Below, piece by piece: positions 1 to 23,217 of a stretch of 64,000 nt of DNA (its first letter is position 1; the number at the start of each line of letters is the position of its first letter). This DNA is from Phalacrocorax aristotelis (lineage: Eukaryota; Chordata; Aves; Suliformes; Phalacrocoracidae): NCBI RefSeq assembly GCF_949628215.1, contig NC_134280.1:51114621-51178620 (forward strand). The letters run 5' to 3'. Under the pieces are notes generated by a model. That model was not told the origin of the DNA. It was given only the letters and a program-made list of their open reading frames with translations, and made no database searches. Position numbers and translations under genes: made by a program.

Positions 1-1163
1 TGTTCCACTTCCTTCTGCCCCTCACCTCCCAAAACTCTTCAAGGCACCTGCCAGTCCTCCCTGTAAAATATGAGAAGCTGTTGTGTGTTCTTCAGGGTCC
101 TATGTCCACTAATTGATTATGTTTGAAAGTTTAGTCACGATAAATCAAAGATGTTCCTCAGATTCCTTCCTCTGTCTTCCCGTTCCAAACTCCTGCTGCT
201 ATAGTGGTTACAGCAGCTCTGCCTGCATGTCCAGTAGCTGATGGTGTTTGTTTCCCATCTGTTGGAGGGCTGTGCTGCCTTCCAGCACAGTGGGCTTGGG
301 AATGACTGTACTCTGATGCTAGCCCCCTGCTTGCTCTGGACTGCTCCACATTTGTCTCTGTGCCTGCCATGAAGCAGGGATGAGAATGTTCACTGGCCTG
401 GCTGGAGACGATTTTAAACTCTACTGTGCTTGCTTTGTACTGCTCTTGAAGAGGACCATGGAAGGGCTGGGGAAATAGTAATTACATCAGCATTCCTTCT
501 TTCTGAGGTGGGAATGGGCAAGCCTCCTAATTCCAGGGCCTTTGCAAAAGCTCAGAAATCTTCTACTCAAAGGAACAGTGTGAGCAAGCTGGGACTCCTG
601 TCCTTGCTCTCCAGGAGGCAAACCCTGCTGCTGGCTGGATTCCAAACTGGCTGCTACTTTCCCATTGAATCTTCTGCACTTCTACACTTCCATTGCCCAC
701 CTCTAATACTCGGCCTCTTTCTTTCTGCTAAGAGTTCCTGGCATTTGGTATGAAAGTCAGGATGCGCCTTCAAGAATCTGGAGTCAAGGGAGCCCGTGTA
801 CGTGCATTTGCCTTGGGGTGTCTTCCTCATCAAGCAGGCGTAAGGCACCAGAGAGGGCAAGAGCTGCTGAAAAGGAGGGGTAGAAGAAATTACTCCATGT
901 GTAGAAGACCTTAAATAAGTCTGTGTCCTTGGGAAAAGGCAGAATGTGTCCTGGAAGTGATAGGGTCTGGGGCAGTAGAAAATGCCTTCTAAGGAGCACA
1001 TAGAAGGGAAAGAATTGGTGAGCCTGGGAGGATAGTAAAAGATGCTGGAGATTGTTATAGCTCTGCCTGGTTGTAGCTACGCAGGCCGGAGGGAGGGAGA
1101 AAAGAGTTTGGCACTTGTGATACAATAGATGCTTGTGACAGGTCTGATCCTGTCCCTGGTGTT

Positions 1164-1211
1164 GTGCTGATACAGGTGTGTATCAGCACACCTGTACCTG
1201 TGTGGTACAGG
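1164..1211. repeat. Two adjacent perfect inverted repeats (hairpins)
   Basis: Positions 1164-1174 (gtgctgataca) are the exact reverse complement of 1179-1189, leaving a 4-base loop. Directly after it, 1191-1198 (cctgtacc) pairs exactly with 1204-1211 around a 5-base loop. Both are read straight from the sequence. Function unknown. Confidence 0.85.
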
Positions 1212-3305
1212 GTGTCTGGGACAGCTGCCCTCAAGTGTTCCTTGAGAAAGGGAATCTCCCGAACTGAAGGGCTCAGAACAAGCCAAGCTCCATGTGATCC
1301 CACTGGTGACGAGTCCGGGTGGGTGGTGTGCACTTTGTTCTTGGCACTTGGGATATGTCAGGTGTGGAAGCTGGTAGTTTTAGTAGAACCCAGGGCTTTG
1401 TGCTGCCTTTTGGTACTTGCCCAGACCTGAAACTGGTGCTTTCTGGTACAGATAAAGGCCAAATCTATGTTGATGGCTTCCATTTGACAAGTCCTCTGGA
1501 ATCAGCAAGCTTGATGAAGTGTCTTCTGCAGCTGTTTTCCAGGCTTGTAGTTATGCCATGCCTGGAAGATTTCTTCTGAGAATTAATGTTTCTATTCCTC
1601 CTTTTACACTGCACTTTATTTGGATGGATACTGGTTTTGGAAGCCTTTTGGGTTAGGATTTAAAGGATTGAGTACCAGTTCAGCGTTCGGTGCCTCTGAG
1701 CTGCCATTCCTGTGGATTATCTAGTTTAGCAATCTGAGGTAGAGGAGGAGGCATCTGAGGGTGTAAGCAAATCAGGGAGCCCTTGACATGTTAATTACAA
1801 GAGCTTCTCTTGCCAGCTTCGTTGAACGCTGCTGATTCAGGGCTGGGCCTGGCAAGAAAGTTATTCCCGTGTATCATGGAGGCAGGGTGTGTATTTATGC
1901 TGCCATTGTTAAATCCTGCATGGGAAAAGTTAGAGCCCTCTTTGAGAGTGCCCTGTCAGCACAGATGGAGTTACATTGATTTATCTAGCCCAGTATTCCT
2001 GTATACTGGCATTGGTAAAAACTTCTTTATGGGATCAAACTAGCCATTTAACTACTAGCCATACTTCTGCACACAGAAGAGTTCATTCTCTGTGTGTGAG
2101 TGCTTCAGATAGACATTGTTATATCTGTCTTGCTGCTCTCCTTGCTTGTGCGCTGCTCAGCCTTGCAGGAAGGGTTGAGCAGAAGCTCTTCCCTTGCAGG
2201 GGTCTGTGCAACCCTCTGTGAGCAGCTCCTGTCCTGCCCACATGGTTGCTTTCTGAACCTGAATTATCTTGATGCCTGGGAATTGTGGTTGGGGGACTGC
2301 TGCTGACGTCCATGGAAGAAAGGTAACGTCAGCCTCTAGATATTCTTGTGTCATGGCTCCCAAGAAATGCGTTCTGCCTTGCAGTCTGACTGAACATGCT
2401 TCCCAAATAAGCTTCATCAAAGTGAGATTCCTTCTAGAACAAAATGCCCGTGCCTTTTCTGAGGACTGCTTTGGAACGAAGCTGCTCATTCTTGCTTCCT
2501 TGCTGGTAGCAGGCTCTGCTCATGCCGTGGCTAGTGGGGAAAAGTTCAGGGGTATAAGGTGACGCTTAACGTGCCTGCGTGAGATGGAAGGGCAAAGTGG
2601 GCACAGCAAGCAGCATGCTTGCGGGTGCACGGGAAGTGCTTGGCATGGATTGGAGCAGTTGGCTAGCTGTGCAAGCATGAGGGAGCTGGGTATGATGCAG
2701 GCTGAGGGCCAGTGGAGGACTGCAGAGCCTTTCATTCTGTGCCAGGGTGAGACAGGGCTCTAGCAGCCACACAAGTGTACAGTGAGCAAGGTCAGGGGAG
2801 GAGGAAGATGGGCTGCCCTTTTGTGCATGACAGAGCCAGCCATGTCTCTGGTAACATCTCTAGTGAACACAAAACAATCACTGCCTGCAAGCGTGCAGGA
2901 AGGTGTTTAGCAGGTGTTAGACTGAAAGCCACCAAAAGCTGTGTGTGGGCCTTGCTTTGGTGTTGGTGAGCCAGCTGAGGGTGATGGTTAGTGTATGATA
3001 AAGCTGAAGTGATGCTGGCATGGCAGCTATTTCCTTAGGCTCTGGAAACAGAAATGATGACTGCTCACTCCATTTTTGTCTTCATCAGTCTGAAGTACAG
3101 GTGCCTGGCATAGGTATTTACTGTCCTGTAGCACTGGTCTCTCTTCTTCCAAAGCATCTTGCCTCTAGTCATACCTCTGCTGTGAAGTGGAAACAGTGCA
3201 CTCAATCTCTAGGTGTGTAGTGCCATCCTGCAAACTGCCCTTCACAAATGAGTTTTGGAGGGGGTGTGTGTAACACTGTGCTTGTGGGTGAGAGGAAAGG
3301 CTGAG

Positions 3306-3530
3306 AGACCTGGGGCTTGTTTAGCCTGGAGAAGACTGAGGGGGGATCTTATCAATGCTTCTTAATATCTAAAGGGGAGGTGTCAAGAGAATGAGGCTGG
3401 ACTCTTTTCAGTGGTGCCCAACAACAGGACAAGGGGAAATGGGCACAAATTGGAACACGGGAATATGGGAAAAAACTCTTTACTTTGGTGACAGAGCACT
3501 GGAACAGGCTGCCCAGGCTCCCTTTCTCTT
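3306..3530 (+). mobile_element. CR1 LINE 3'-region fragment
   Basis: Reads like the conserved CR1 3' region in + orientation. It has a 'tttagcctggagaagactgag' start, then a block around 'caacaggacaaggggaaatgg', then 'gagcactggaacaggctgccc'. The terminal ATTCTATG repeats are missing, so it is a diverged, truncated copy. Assignment is by recall of the CR1 consensus; boundaries are approximate. Confidence 0.8.
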
Positions 3531-6500
3531 ACTCTGTGAATCCCCTGATCTTGTCACCCCATGCAATTTGAGTTGCACTGTAGCATTGGCAGGGACTGAT
3601 GGATGAGGACAGGGCATGGCTTTCAGTATAGCTTGCCTGGGGTCTTGAGCAACTTTTGCTTTTCATGTGCTGTTATATCATTTAATTTCTTTCTAACACA
3701 ATGAACAGAAATGCAACATTAAGCCTCGTAATAGGGAATTACAGTGGAGAAAGATTAGGTTAGTGGGGATTGCTGCTGTTGTGATAGAGAATGATCCTGG
3801 CTGCTGGCCTGAACTGAGCTGCCTCTTGACCTTCCTATTGATTGTTTCTCAGTAGCAGCTGCATTGTTTTCTGACTTGTGTTGCAAGAGTAAATGCTCCA
3901 GTCCTGGCTGCAGAAGCAAAGGGGGCCTCAGCTTACAGAACATCAGTTGACTGGTGAGGCTTTGGTGTGCCAGCACTGTTAAATCCAGTGCAAAGGTTTA
4001 GCTTAGAGACATAACCAAGCCTGGCAGCTCTTGTGCCTGTTCTCCCAAAGCCTTTTTGGCTTCTGTACAAAGCAGAGAAACCTGCATTAAGGTGAGATGA
4101 GGTGTGAATTATGCATCTGCACTTAGGCCTGCACAAGAGTCCTACACTGTAGGTACCAGTGGGTGGACAGGGAGGCAATGGGCACAGTCAGCTGCCTGGT
4201 GAGCTGTTCTCTGCAAGAGGAAAAAACAGGGACAACTTAAAGCAGATCTTCTCCATATGTTCCCCACATCCAGGATGTGGTAGTAGTTCTGGTTCATGTA
4301 TTAATTGGTATCTAGAGCACACAAAATAAGTCTCTCTTGGCTCAAGGGGAAAATATGTCTCCCCTCAGTTTGGCTTTATTTGAACAGATAAAGTGACCAA
4401 CACCTTTCTGCTTCCCAAATTTTACTTGAAATAGAAAAATAAACATCTTGGGACAAACATGTTAATAAGAGGGAGGCTTCTGGCTCTGAAGCAGTTGCAG
4501 GTGATCTGGGTTTACTTAGTAGTCCTGCTGCAGGCTGGACTACTGTGTCTTGGCACTGTTTGTGTCTAGACTTTGCAATGCTGAGTATTGAGAATCTGAG
4601 CCAGAAAGTGTTGTGGGCTGAGCCCTTCTTTTATCACCTGCCTCTGGCTGTGAGAGCTGGACCTACCTGAAAAGCTGTCTTTTCCTCTTGGTGTTTCGAC
4701 TGCCCCACCTGTAAGGTCAGAATAGGTGTTGCTTACTGGAGTATGATAGGGGTCCCTAGGTGTTACTCTGATATGGAATGTATTAGTGCCCCTCACTCTT
4801 GAGCCAAGTGGGAGAAGGGCCGTTATTTACAGCAGGTGGCCAGGCTTTCTAAGAAATCTCCTTTGCAAAATCACTTGCTTGTTGAGCTTGAGTTAAATCC
4901 CTGCACAGAGCCCCTGATGGGAAGAGTTACCTGCCACAGGGAACAGTCAGTCAACAGTGGGGCTATCTGCAGACTGAGTGGGTGTGTGTTGTGGGGGGAG
5001 TTCTGTTTGCTACCTGTGTATTACAAAAAAAACCCCAACTTCCTTCCTGTATCTCTTATCTGGAGCCAAGTCAGCTGAGCTGTTTCTTATCTGATGGTGA
5101 AATAGTAGGAGAGGAGGATTGAGTGAAAACCTTAAAATAAATATACCTCAGAACAACCAAAATTAGGAAATGTCCAGAACAGCAGCTTGTTTTGATCCAT
5201 GGTGTTTTTCAATATTACTGGCTTACAGGAAGATGTGTACAGATGTGAAAAGAATTGGTGCCTTTAGAGGCTGCACTGCTAGCTGCCATCCCCCAGCCTC
5301 AAATACTTAAAAATGGGCATTTTTTTTTTCTTTGTGTTAAATAGTGGAAGTTATACAACTTCTGGGAAGTGAAGGATAGATATCCTTTCCACACCCAATG
5401 CTTTTTAGGCATCTGTCTAGGATTTCACACTGAAACTAAAGAGCTGTTACCAACTGTGGGGTACAGCTATCACCTGAAAATGTCTTATAAGGACAGATCA
5501 TAAGACATTGTTCTCACTTTATTTCCTCCTGGCATGGATTTGTCTTTGTGCCTTCCTTTGACATTCATCTGACCTGGCTGATAGGCAGTCTGGGAACATC
5601 TTGGGTCAGGTTCCCATTCAGCACAAGTTGGCCTTTGCTCAGCTTAGCTCAGCTGAAAGTCTGTCTGGTTCTTGCTCTCGTGGGACAATGAGTGGAAACC
5701 AGGTTGCTTCAGCATGAATGTGGGAAGAGGAACAGGAGTCCAGTCAAGCAGTGGGATCTTTCATAAGCTGAGGTCAATGCCCACAAGAATTGGGGTTGTC
5801 CTTGGATCACCTGCGTGTTGCTGTGCACCACTCCTTGGGGTGAATGAACGGGTGCTTTCTGGTGGTCTGAGCTACCCGTGAGGGAACATTCAATAAAGTT
5901 CTCTGTTAATTATTTTCTAAACGTCAGCTTGCAAACTTCTGTTTCAGTGCCTCTTGTTTATAGTTTTATGATTCTGGGCTGGTGACAGGACTGTTCTAAT
6001 TAGGACTGTATAATCTCCTGGGAGAGGCCGGGCAGGAAAAGCACACACATTGCTTACTTTCAGTATCCAGAGAAGAGGCGGGCGCAGGATCTGTGTGCGC
6101 TGAGCTGGAGCAGCTTGAGCATTTGTGCGCACGAAGAACACGGGACAGCTCTTCTGAAACCAGTGCTCATCATTAGAAACTGGCTTTTAGCTCTTCTGTG
6201 GATGAGGTACAGGAACAGCTGACATAGCAAGGGACAGGCAGCCAAGCTAAATTAACCTTGAGGAAGATTATGCTAGTGAACTCCTTCTGACTCATCCTAT
6301 TCCTAAATGCAAATCTGAACTCGGATCTACCAGTGGGAAACATGAGAAATCCAATGATGCTCAGCAACTATCTGAGTTGGAAGTGAAGTGTAAAGATTGT
6401 AGCTGGGGACCCTTGCAGGGAGCATCTGTACTGAGCATCACACAAACATCGCTCCAACAGATAGCTAAGAAAAATGTAAGCAGCTCCAGAGTGAGGTTCC

Positions 6501-9500
6501 ATTATAGTACACAGGAGCTGGCTCCTGTCTGGAAAATATTGCAGTCAAAATAGCTTGGTCATACCATCCCAAACTAACAAGGCATTGGGCTCTCCAGGTG
6601 CTGGAGGAATGTCAAAAGCACCTGCACTTCCTTCTGCCAGCTGGCTTCTGTTTGAAGCTTTTGATATCGGTGCATCTGGCCAGTCTGGAGTCTTAGCTGT
6701 GTAATGGGACTGAGGAGCAGTGCCTCGCATGTTGCTGACACATACGAAGGAGTCCGTCTGACTACTACTTGGTGCCGAATGAGAAGCAGGTTTAGCATGG
6801 ACCTGCATGGTTCCCTGCCTGCTCCGTTAGTCCAGGCAAGGTTCAGCATCCGCAGTCTGGGGTGCGACCAATCAGTGTGTGCCCCCTACCAGCAGGGACA
6901 GGAGATGCATCCACTGTCTGTGCTATCCTCTGTTCTCCGTCCCCGTTGAAGAGTGTTTCCTTTAAGCTTGCATCCTGTTTTTCTTCTGCACTAGCCAGGG
7001 AGCAGGAATGTCCCTGGCGCAGAGGGTGATCTTTGTGCCGATGTGGAGCTCTTCCAGAGGGAGCTGCGGTGTCATGGGTGAGCCGCAGTCACAAGAGCTG
7101 CTGGGTGGAATGTTCAGAATGCCCCTCTCCCTCTTCAGCCTGCTCTGCTCCTATTTTTGTTTGTGTCTTAGGGTTTTTTTTTCCACTTGAAATACTTTAT
7201 GGGTCAACTGTCCTTTTGCTGGCTCGCAAATGGATACGAGTGTGGTGTAATGTCAACAGGTGAGCATCATGGTGCCCCTGCTGCTGAAGGTGTGGATCTG
7301 AAGAGTCTCTTCTTCCCCACTTGCTGCCACCCCTCCTGCCGTGGGGTGTTTAACCTTTGTGATGGTCCTTGTCCATATGCATTGCACAGGCTTGAAGTAG
7401 CCTTTCTGTTTCATCTCAGAGCTCTCAGATGAGGTTAAGGGTCTTCCCAGCCAGCTGACTAAATCAGTTTTAGGTGATCGTTCTTCAGCTCTTCTCCTTT
7501 TCCTGAGATGGGTAGCAGGCTGCTGTGGCTGGAATTGTTTGTATACAGTTATAAATAGCACATGCTGCTTGAATGCTTTTCAGGTTAGAGAAGGGTAGTT
7601 TAGAGGAACAGGCCTTCTGAGTAAAAGGTGATGAAGCTTGTGATGGGTCTTAGTTCCTTTGAGCTCTCCTTGCAGTAGCTTTCTACCTTCTTTCTTCTTG
7701 CTTCTCTTGGAAATGAGCAACCTGTATCTTGTTTTAGGCTTTTAAAAATGTATTTATATATTGTGGTGAGCAGCTGTACCCAAGAATGCAAGGAAGTAGA
7801 GACTTAGATATTGGGTTATTCTGGAGTTGAGAATGACTGGTGGGGTGAAAACCAGCTCTTTAAGGCAACAATCTTGCTATGTCAACAAGCTAATGTGAAG
7901 CTGGCTTGTCATAGCTTGAAAATGGAATGCAAACTAGCAGCAGCTGCCTTCACGACTCTTTTTACAGGTAACAGTAACTTGTTCCTTGTAGCTGCTACAG
8001 AAAAATCACAGGATGAACCAGCAGAGGTGGAGCAGCTGGCCTCTCTTTTCTTGCAAGGGACACATTGGGGTGTTTCAGGACACAACTGCCTGCTCCTTTG
8101 CGTCATCACAACTGAAATTCAGATAAGGACAATGGCCCTGCAGCGCTCAGTCTCATCTATAACAACACCCACTGGGACAGTGCTGGGGCCAGGGAAGAAG
8201 GGGGATATGGCTTTTCTAATGAAAATGGAATACTCCACATAAATTAATATATTATTTTTAGAAGAATGTTGGCTTAGTAAATCTGTGTAGGGAGACGTCC
8301 TGAATTAATTGGTTGGTGGGAGAGGAATTAAACATTTTCCCAGCAATCAATAATAACTATTAGTGGGTATGTCTGCCCCTTGGTATGTACCTCAGCAAGA
8401 GAAGAGGAACTTAATTTAGCTTTTTCACGTGACCCTGTGTCATGAATCACCAGATCCATCAAAAGCATGGGAAACTTTTCTGTGGTCTAGAATTGGCACT
8501 GGACTAGTCCTAGTAATAATTGACAGCTTGTGGTTGACCCCTGTAGGACTCTTCTCTCTTGACCACCTCTCATTCAGCTGCTCCCTCTGGCAGGCTGCAA
8601 GCAGAATTTGAGCTGGTTTTCCTGGAATAGCACTTCTGGTAGTAACATGATTAAAACGCTCTCACCTCTTCTCTTTCCTCCTAAATGTATTTCCAAGAGA
8701 GCTTGCCATCTGTCATGGATCTAGCTACGTAAACCTGGCTCTTTTGGCTGAACTCTCAGCTAGCCTTATTTCCAGGAAAGCTGGTGGTGCTGCAGATCAC
8801 ACTGTGCCTGTCTCTTCCCACAGAGCCATTTTGCACTGTGCTTTGGTGCAAGTGAGCCAGCAAGTCCAGCAGAATCACAGCTGCCCTTAAGCTGAAATAC
8901 CTCAGAAGCTCCTGTGTGTACGCATGTATGCACACATGTATAAAACAAACAACCTCCAAAACCCAAACACACAGAAAGTATTCAAAGAATGAAGTTACTA
9001 ATTAGCAATAACTCTTATTTTGTCCTCTGTTCTTCTCTGTCCCACCACCTCACTTGGCTGTAAAATGGTGATAGAGCAGGCAGCTGCAACCGAAGTCTCC
9101 CCTCAGTCGGTTTACTGGCAGAGTTGGGACTTTGCTGTTTTGCTTTTCTTAAGCAACTTCCTGCTCATATGTTAGCTCCAACAGTCATAAGCTCAACTTA
9201 ATTGCAGTTGTTTTCAGTACTGCTATCACATCTTTCTGCACACTGAGATGCCAAGACTGAAAGCATCATTTTCTAAGCACCATCTCTTGGGTGACACCCT
9301 TCAGTGCCAGCACGGCCTTTGCATGCAGGGTGTCTCCCCATGGCTGCATGCACAACACCCACCCTACCATTTGGTTTTTCAGCTAAGCCAGCAACAACCT
9401 GCAATGCACTCAGTGCAGTGGAGTTTCCTGGGGTTGTGTGGCCAAGGGGCTCGGCTGAGATTCGTTCCATTTTTGTCTCTGTTGCAGATTTTCTGTGTGT

Positions 9501-11226
9501 CTTTCCTCCCCTCATCAGGCATGAAGGCATCTTGGGGAGCGTTATGAGTGGTAATGTCATGGTGCTGCCAAAATGTAATTTCTGTGAGGTTGACTTCATG
9601 TTGGGAAGGATGTTGAACCATGTGGCTACTATCTGGAACAGGCTGGGCTCAATGGCTTACTGCTAATTGAGAAAGTAAGATCAGAATTAGACTGCTAAAC
9701 ATTGCTGTAGGACAGGGCAAAAGACTGGGATTATAGTGCTAAAAATTGCTTCAGAGGGGGGAACTTGGATTTTCTGCTAAGTTGCTACCTCACAGTGCCT
9801 AAAATCCTGACCCCAGAGTCTGTCTGTGTTCAAGGGTCCAGTTCTGTGCGTGCTTGACCTGCTGGTGTTGATGGATTTCCTAAGCACAGAATTGCATTCC
9901 CAGGCTGTCTTGATGGAAAACATGTTGCTGGCACATGCGTATTGCAAAAGAATGGGATGTGTCAATATAGCATTGAGGGTGTTGTTGCTCTTATCTCCAT
10001 TATATTTATTAACTTAGTCTAACTTGGGTTCTTTCTTTCTGCTGCCTCCTTTCTGTAATTGCAAGACTGGGTGGGAGAGCAAAACAGAGGGATTTCCAGT
10101 TGGCTTGAACTGATAGCCTTTCATCTTTCTCAAGGAACTGAACCTCAGTTTGATTGGAGAGAAGTCCTGATTTGTGAAAGCGTGTCTCTCTTCTCCCACT
10201 TTCTTTAATTCTTCCCACATGTATGTTCCTGATGCCCCTCGGAATGCAGTGATTGCCTGGTACTCAGAGGAACGGTTGTCTTTTATGTCACCATGGCTAG
10301 GAGATGTGTGTGGAAGCAGCAGTCAGTATGTGCGCAAAGGGCATCACGCTGGGTGCTGAGGGTTTGGCTTGGGTTGGTGTTCTTGTTTGTTTTCTCCCGT
10401 TCCTCCTTTCCCACAGGAGAGCCCCAATGCTCTTGCCAGATCAGGCTCTCACGATAATGGGCTTAGCAGATGCCTTCCCTTTTGTGCAGATGGGATGTCT
10501 CCTCTCCTCCAAACCCACCTCGGGTCACTGTGTGAATGGATAAAGCAGACATACCTTTGTGAGTCCTGCTTGCCATCAGGGCCTAGTTTAGTGCTGTGGA
10601 GTTGGACATAGAAGGGATGGGACACCAAAGACTGCAGGTGGCACTAAAGTTACTGATTTCCTAATGGAGCACGGTGTCCGTCTTGCTCACTTGAGATTTG
10701 TCTGACGTTCACAGCAGAGCTGGGATTGCTTAGCTGGAAAGCACCAATGTTCCTGCTTAGTGCCACTTTTGCTTACAGGCAGATGACTTTAGATTTTTTA
10801 ATGTCAGAAAAAGAGATGCTTACTAGAAAAGCTTTAGTGGAAGAAATGGATTTAGCCATAAACTCAAAGCTGTTAAACTGTTTTCCTTGTTTTCTTTGCT
10901 AGTCTGTGTTTTCACCATCCCTGCATTGGCTAGTGAAACAGGATCAACTGAAAAAGTGTGAGGCCTTAGTCAGAGGCATGTCATCTTCCTTGACTTTATA
11001 AAACACATATAAGATGAGGGTAGCAATTTGCGATGAGGGCTAAGACAGCAAACTTCCATGATTTGTATAACACTACTTATAATAGCTTCTCATCTTGAGT
11101 TATATATCAGCCAGTAGGGAAAAACTTCTAAGTAAACTGTGAATTAGGCTTTTCTGTGCCTTATTTAATAAAAGAGAAGGCTGGCTTTGCTAGGATTTCA
11201 TGGTACATTTTTTCCTGTCGTTGCAG

Positions 11227-20425
<9,199 letters not shown>

Positions 20426-23121
20426 GCCTGTTGTCGTGATGGGATGCAGGGGGGGTGGGAAGGGGTGGGTGGACGTAGGGTGGGACCAGTCTCATCCCTC
20501 AGCTGCAGGGCTGCCCTGTGCTTATGAATATGCTGCAAAGGGGATTTCCCTGGGATGGAGACTGGTGGAATTCACTGTAGCCATTTGTTGCCCGCTAGGC
20601 CAGGCAAGGGACCTCTGTGTTCAAAGGCACACATGGGCTTCTACCTTGCTCTAGACTTGTGTTGAGGCCTGGCCATCGCCTGTGGCCAGGCTGATGCTGA
20701 CCCAGCTGGGCTCTCCCAAATAATGCACTTTGAATTGCTATTGGCTTTTTACCGCCAAATAATCAGTACGTAGATGATGCTCTCAAGTTCATACAGCTTT
20801 TAGCTTCCTTTGTATTTTAGAGCATGAGTCTTGTTTTTTCTTAAGTCATCTGGTATCTCTTAGCTCTTTGTGCTACTGAAAGATGAAGTAGCCTCTTGCC
20901 AAACCGACTTTTTCTCATGGCTTCCAAATCTCCTCTTGACCACCTTCTTTGCTGAAGCCATGTTCTTTCCTCTGTCCCTTAGCTGCATCCCCACTGGAAG
21001 CCAGAGCTGGCCCTGATGAAGACTGCACTGGGACTGCAGAAATGTAGAAAAGTTATGCATTTACCCTGATTCATGTTGTCATGGTCTATCCCTTTTTGAT
21101 TTTTGTCCTCATGGAATTCCTGCAGCTTGAACTGAGTGTTAAGTCATAGAGCTTATTTAAAATAAGTAATTTAGATTTCTTTTTTCCAGGGAAACATTGA
21201 ATTTGAAGCCCTGTTCCTGTCACTGTGAATTAGTGTGGGGTTGTCCTGGAAAAGTGGACAAGCTCAAGGAAACTATGTAAAGTGCATGTAGGAAGGTGAG
21301 ATTGTGCAGGGCATGTTATTTTTGAGAGGCTTGTGGTGGATCATCACAGCAAGTGCTGGGGAAGTGGCTGCCTCTGACTAGGGGTTTGGCTTTGCCCTTT
21401 AAGGGACCGTACAACTGAAGGAAATTCCAGAAGGGATCTCCTGCCAAGATGGGGCTTGGCTCTATCTTTTGCTCAAAGAATTTGGGTACTGAGGCTTTGG
21501 AGTGAGAAGGATGTAGGCTTGTGGCTATACCAGCCTCACAGCTTGCCTGTCTCATGTTGTGGCTCACAGGTACAGCTCTCCAGCTGGCAATAGCAGGAGA
21601 ATGAGAAGTGGAAGTCAAGTTAGGAGCGCGGTGCGCATGCAGCCTGCTTGGAACTGGCTATGTCTGTCTTGCCCCTTAAAAGACCAGAGCTAGTGGGTCT
21701 GTAGCAGGGGTACTGCCTTCTCAGTGGTGGTCTGGCCGTGACTTGCTGTGTAGAAGCATGAACTCTCTGTTCCTCACAGGGTGAGATGTGGCTTCTGGTG
21801 GGGATTACACATACTTAAGCTTAAGTCCTTGCACTATGACACAAAACCAGCTCCTGGTATCTTTTTCTGCAGAATGCCTGAGGCGTCTTCTACCTCTCCT
21901 AGCCAGTATGCAACTGGCCAAAGCAAACACATGCTGTCTTTACTGGGGAGCAGGACAGGGTATCTGAAGCTGATTACATACCCTATAGGTGGAATAGTGA
22001 TTTATAATAGACTTTCTTTTGCACCTTTAATTTAGGAAGGGAAAATAACCCCAGAAGTTCCACTGATAGCTGGAGAAAGCAGTGAATCTGCTTGATCGCA
22101 TCTGCATGAGCAGTGTGGGTGAGGTGGTGGGCACTGTTTCTTCCCAGCACAATTGTGCACTGGGCGTGGGTTTGAGTGTTTGTGGTGGAGGCTGTGGTAA
22201 GTAATAGGTTGTCTTCTGCAGTGGCCATTGCAAGCTGTGAGGCAATAGACTGGACAGCTGTGGTGCTAACTGACTGTCCTGGAGATGCCAGTGCAAATAT
22301 GAACTCGTGATGTAGAGTATCACCCCACTGCCCTTCCTGCATGTAACCTACCTATGTAACACAAGGGCCCACATAGCTTATGAAGTGGGCCCGCACTTAT
22401 GCTGTCAGATTTAGTCTTAAGGTTCACATAGTTAGTGCAATTAGGTATCAGGGAAGTTGCTGCAGGAAGAGAAAAAACTGGAGGATTCTGAAACCAGAAC
22501 TGGAATATTGGATTATAAAACAAGCCAATCCTGTGATTGTGTAAAGCCTGCGGAAGAAGCTTCCTGCTTAGATGGATATAAATCTAACTGAAGTGAACGA
22601 GCAACAAGCTACTGTCAGTGGGAGCAGAATGAATTTGATGAAAATTGGAATTGAGAAAGGGTGTTTATTTTGTGGTTTGCTGTGGGATTTATTTTCTTTC
22701 ACTGCTTTGGGCTACCTTCTTTGGGGGAATGGCCCATGCACACCTGCTTTGTTTGCCAAATGTGTCTCTCTTGTCTCTAATGCACACAGAGTAATTGGCA
22801 AGAACACATAGATATTTAGTGGCAAGAAATGAGGGCATTTCATCCAGAAGCAAAATATCTGTGAGGCGCAAAGCTGGATGAGGAAAATCTTGTGCTTAGA
22901 AGCTGCTGCCCTTTTGACTCTGCCTTGTTTGTGTTAATATATGGGTGGAGAAAATGATGCAACTATTTTTTGATCCCTTCTTCCTGGACTGGTAAAACCA
23001 CTGAGTGATTATGTAAACCACTAAACTATGGAACAAAATTCTCTTGGCAACAGAGCACGCTAAGAAATTGCAGCTTGGCACCCTTATCCCCTGGATCTCC
23101 TCTGTTCTCCTCTTGCATCAG

Positions 23122-23217
23122 AACCAACTGGGCTGGCGCCACTGTCTTCCAGTGCTCTGATCCAGAAGGCTTGCTGGATCTGGTCCATGCATTTCAACAG
23201 ACTAACTGCTGTGCCTG
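23122..23217 (+). CDS. Candidate internal exon, gene unknown
   Basis: A 96-base segment with a strong acceptor (ctcctcttgcatcag|AACC) and a plausible donor (GCCTG|gtaaaa). Read with one leading base it is open for 31 codons, including TNWAGATVFQCSDP and GLLDLVHAFQQTN. A second frame is also open, so the coding call is weak. It does not join in phase to 25178-25378. Not recognised. Confidence 0.2.

Larger units (their letters stand above)
1..11226 (+). other. PNPLA2: PNPLA2 intron 1 (3' part, at least 11.2 kb)
   Basis: Non-coding stretch before the first PNPLA2 exon in the window. I looked for PNPLA2 coding exon 1 (glycine-rich oxyanion loop and the Gly-Xaa-Ser-Xaa-Gly catalytic motif) and for a CpG-rich promoter; neither is present, so both lie upstream. 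The interval holds one CR1 fragment near 3306-3530 and a pair of adjacent hairpin-forming inverted repeats at 1164-1211. The open frames in it, the longest at 7811-8242, look like chance ORFs without good splice context. No tRNA, rRNA or other RNA gene was recognised. Confidence 0.7.

Noticed and set aside
7811..8242. 143-codon + strand open frame in PNPLA2 intron 1
   Set aside because: No family resemblance, CpG signal or splice support; expected by chance in a long intron.
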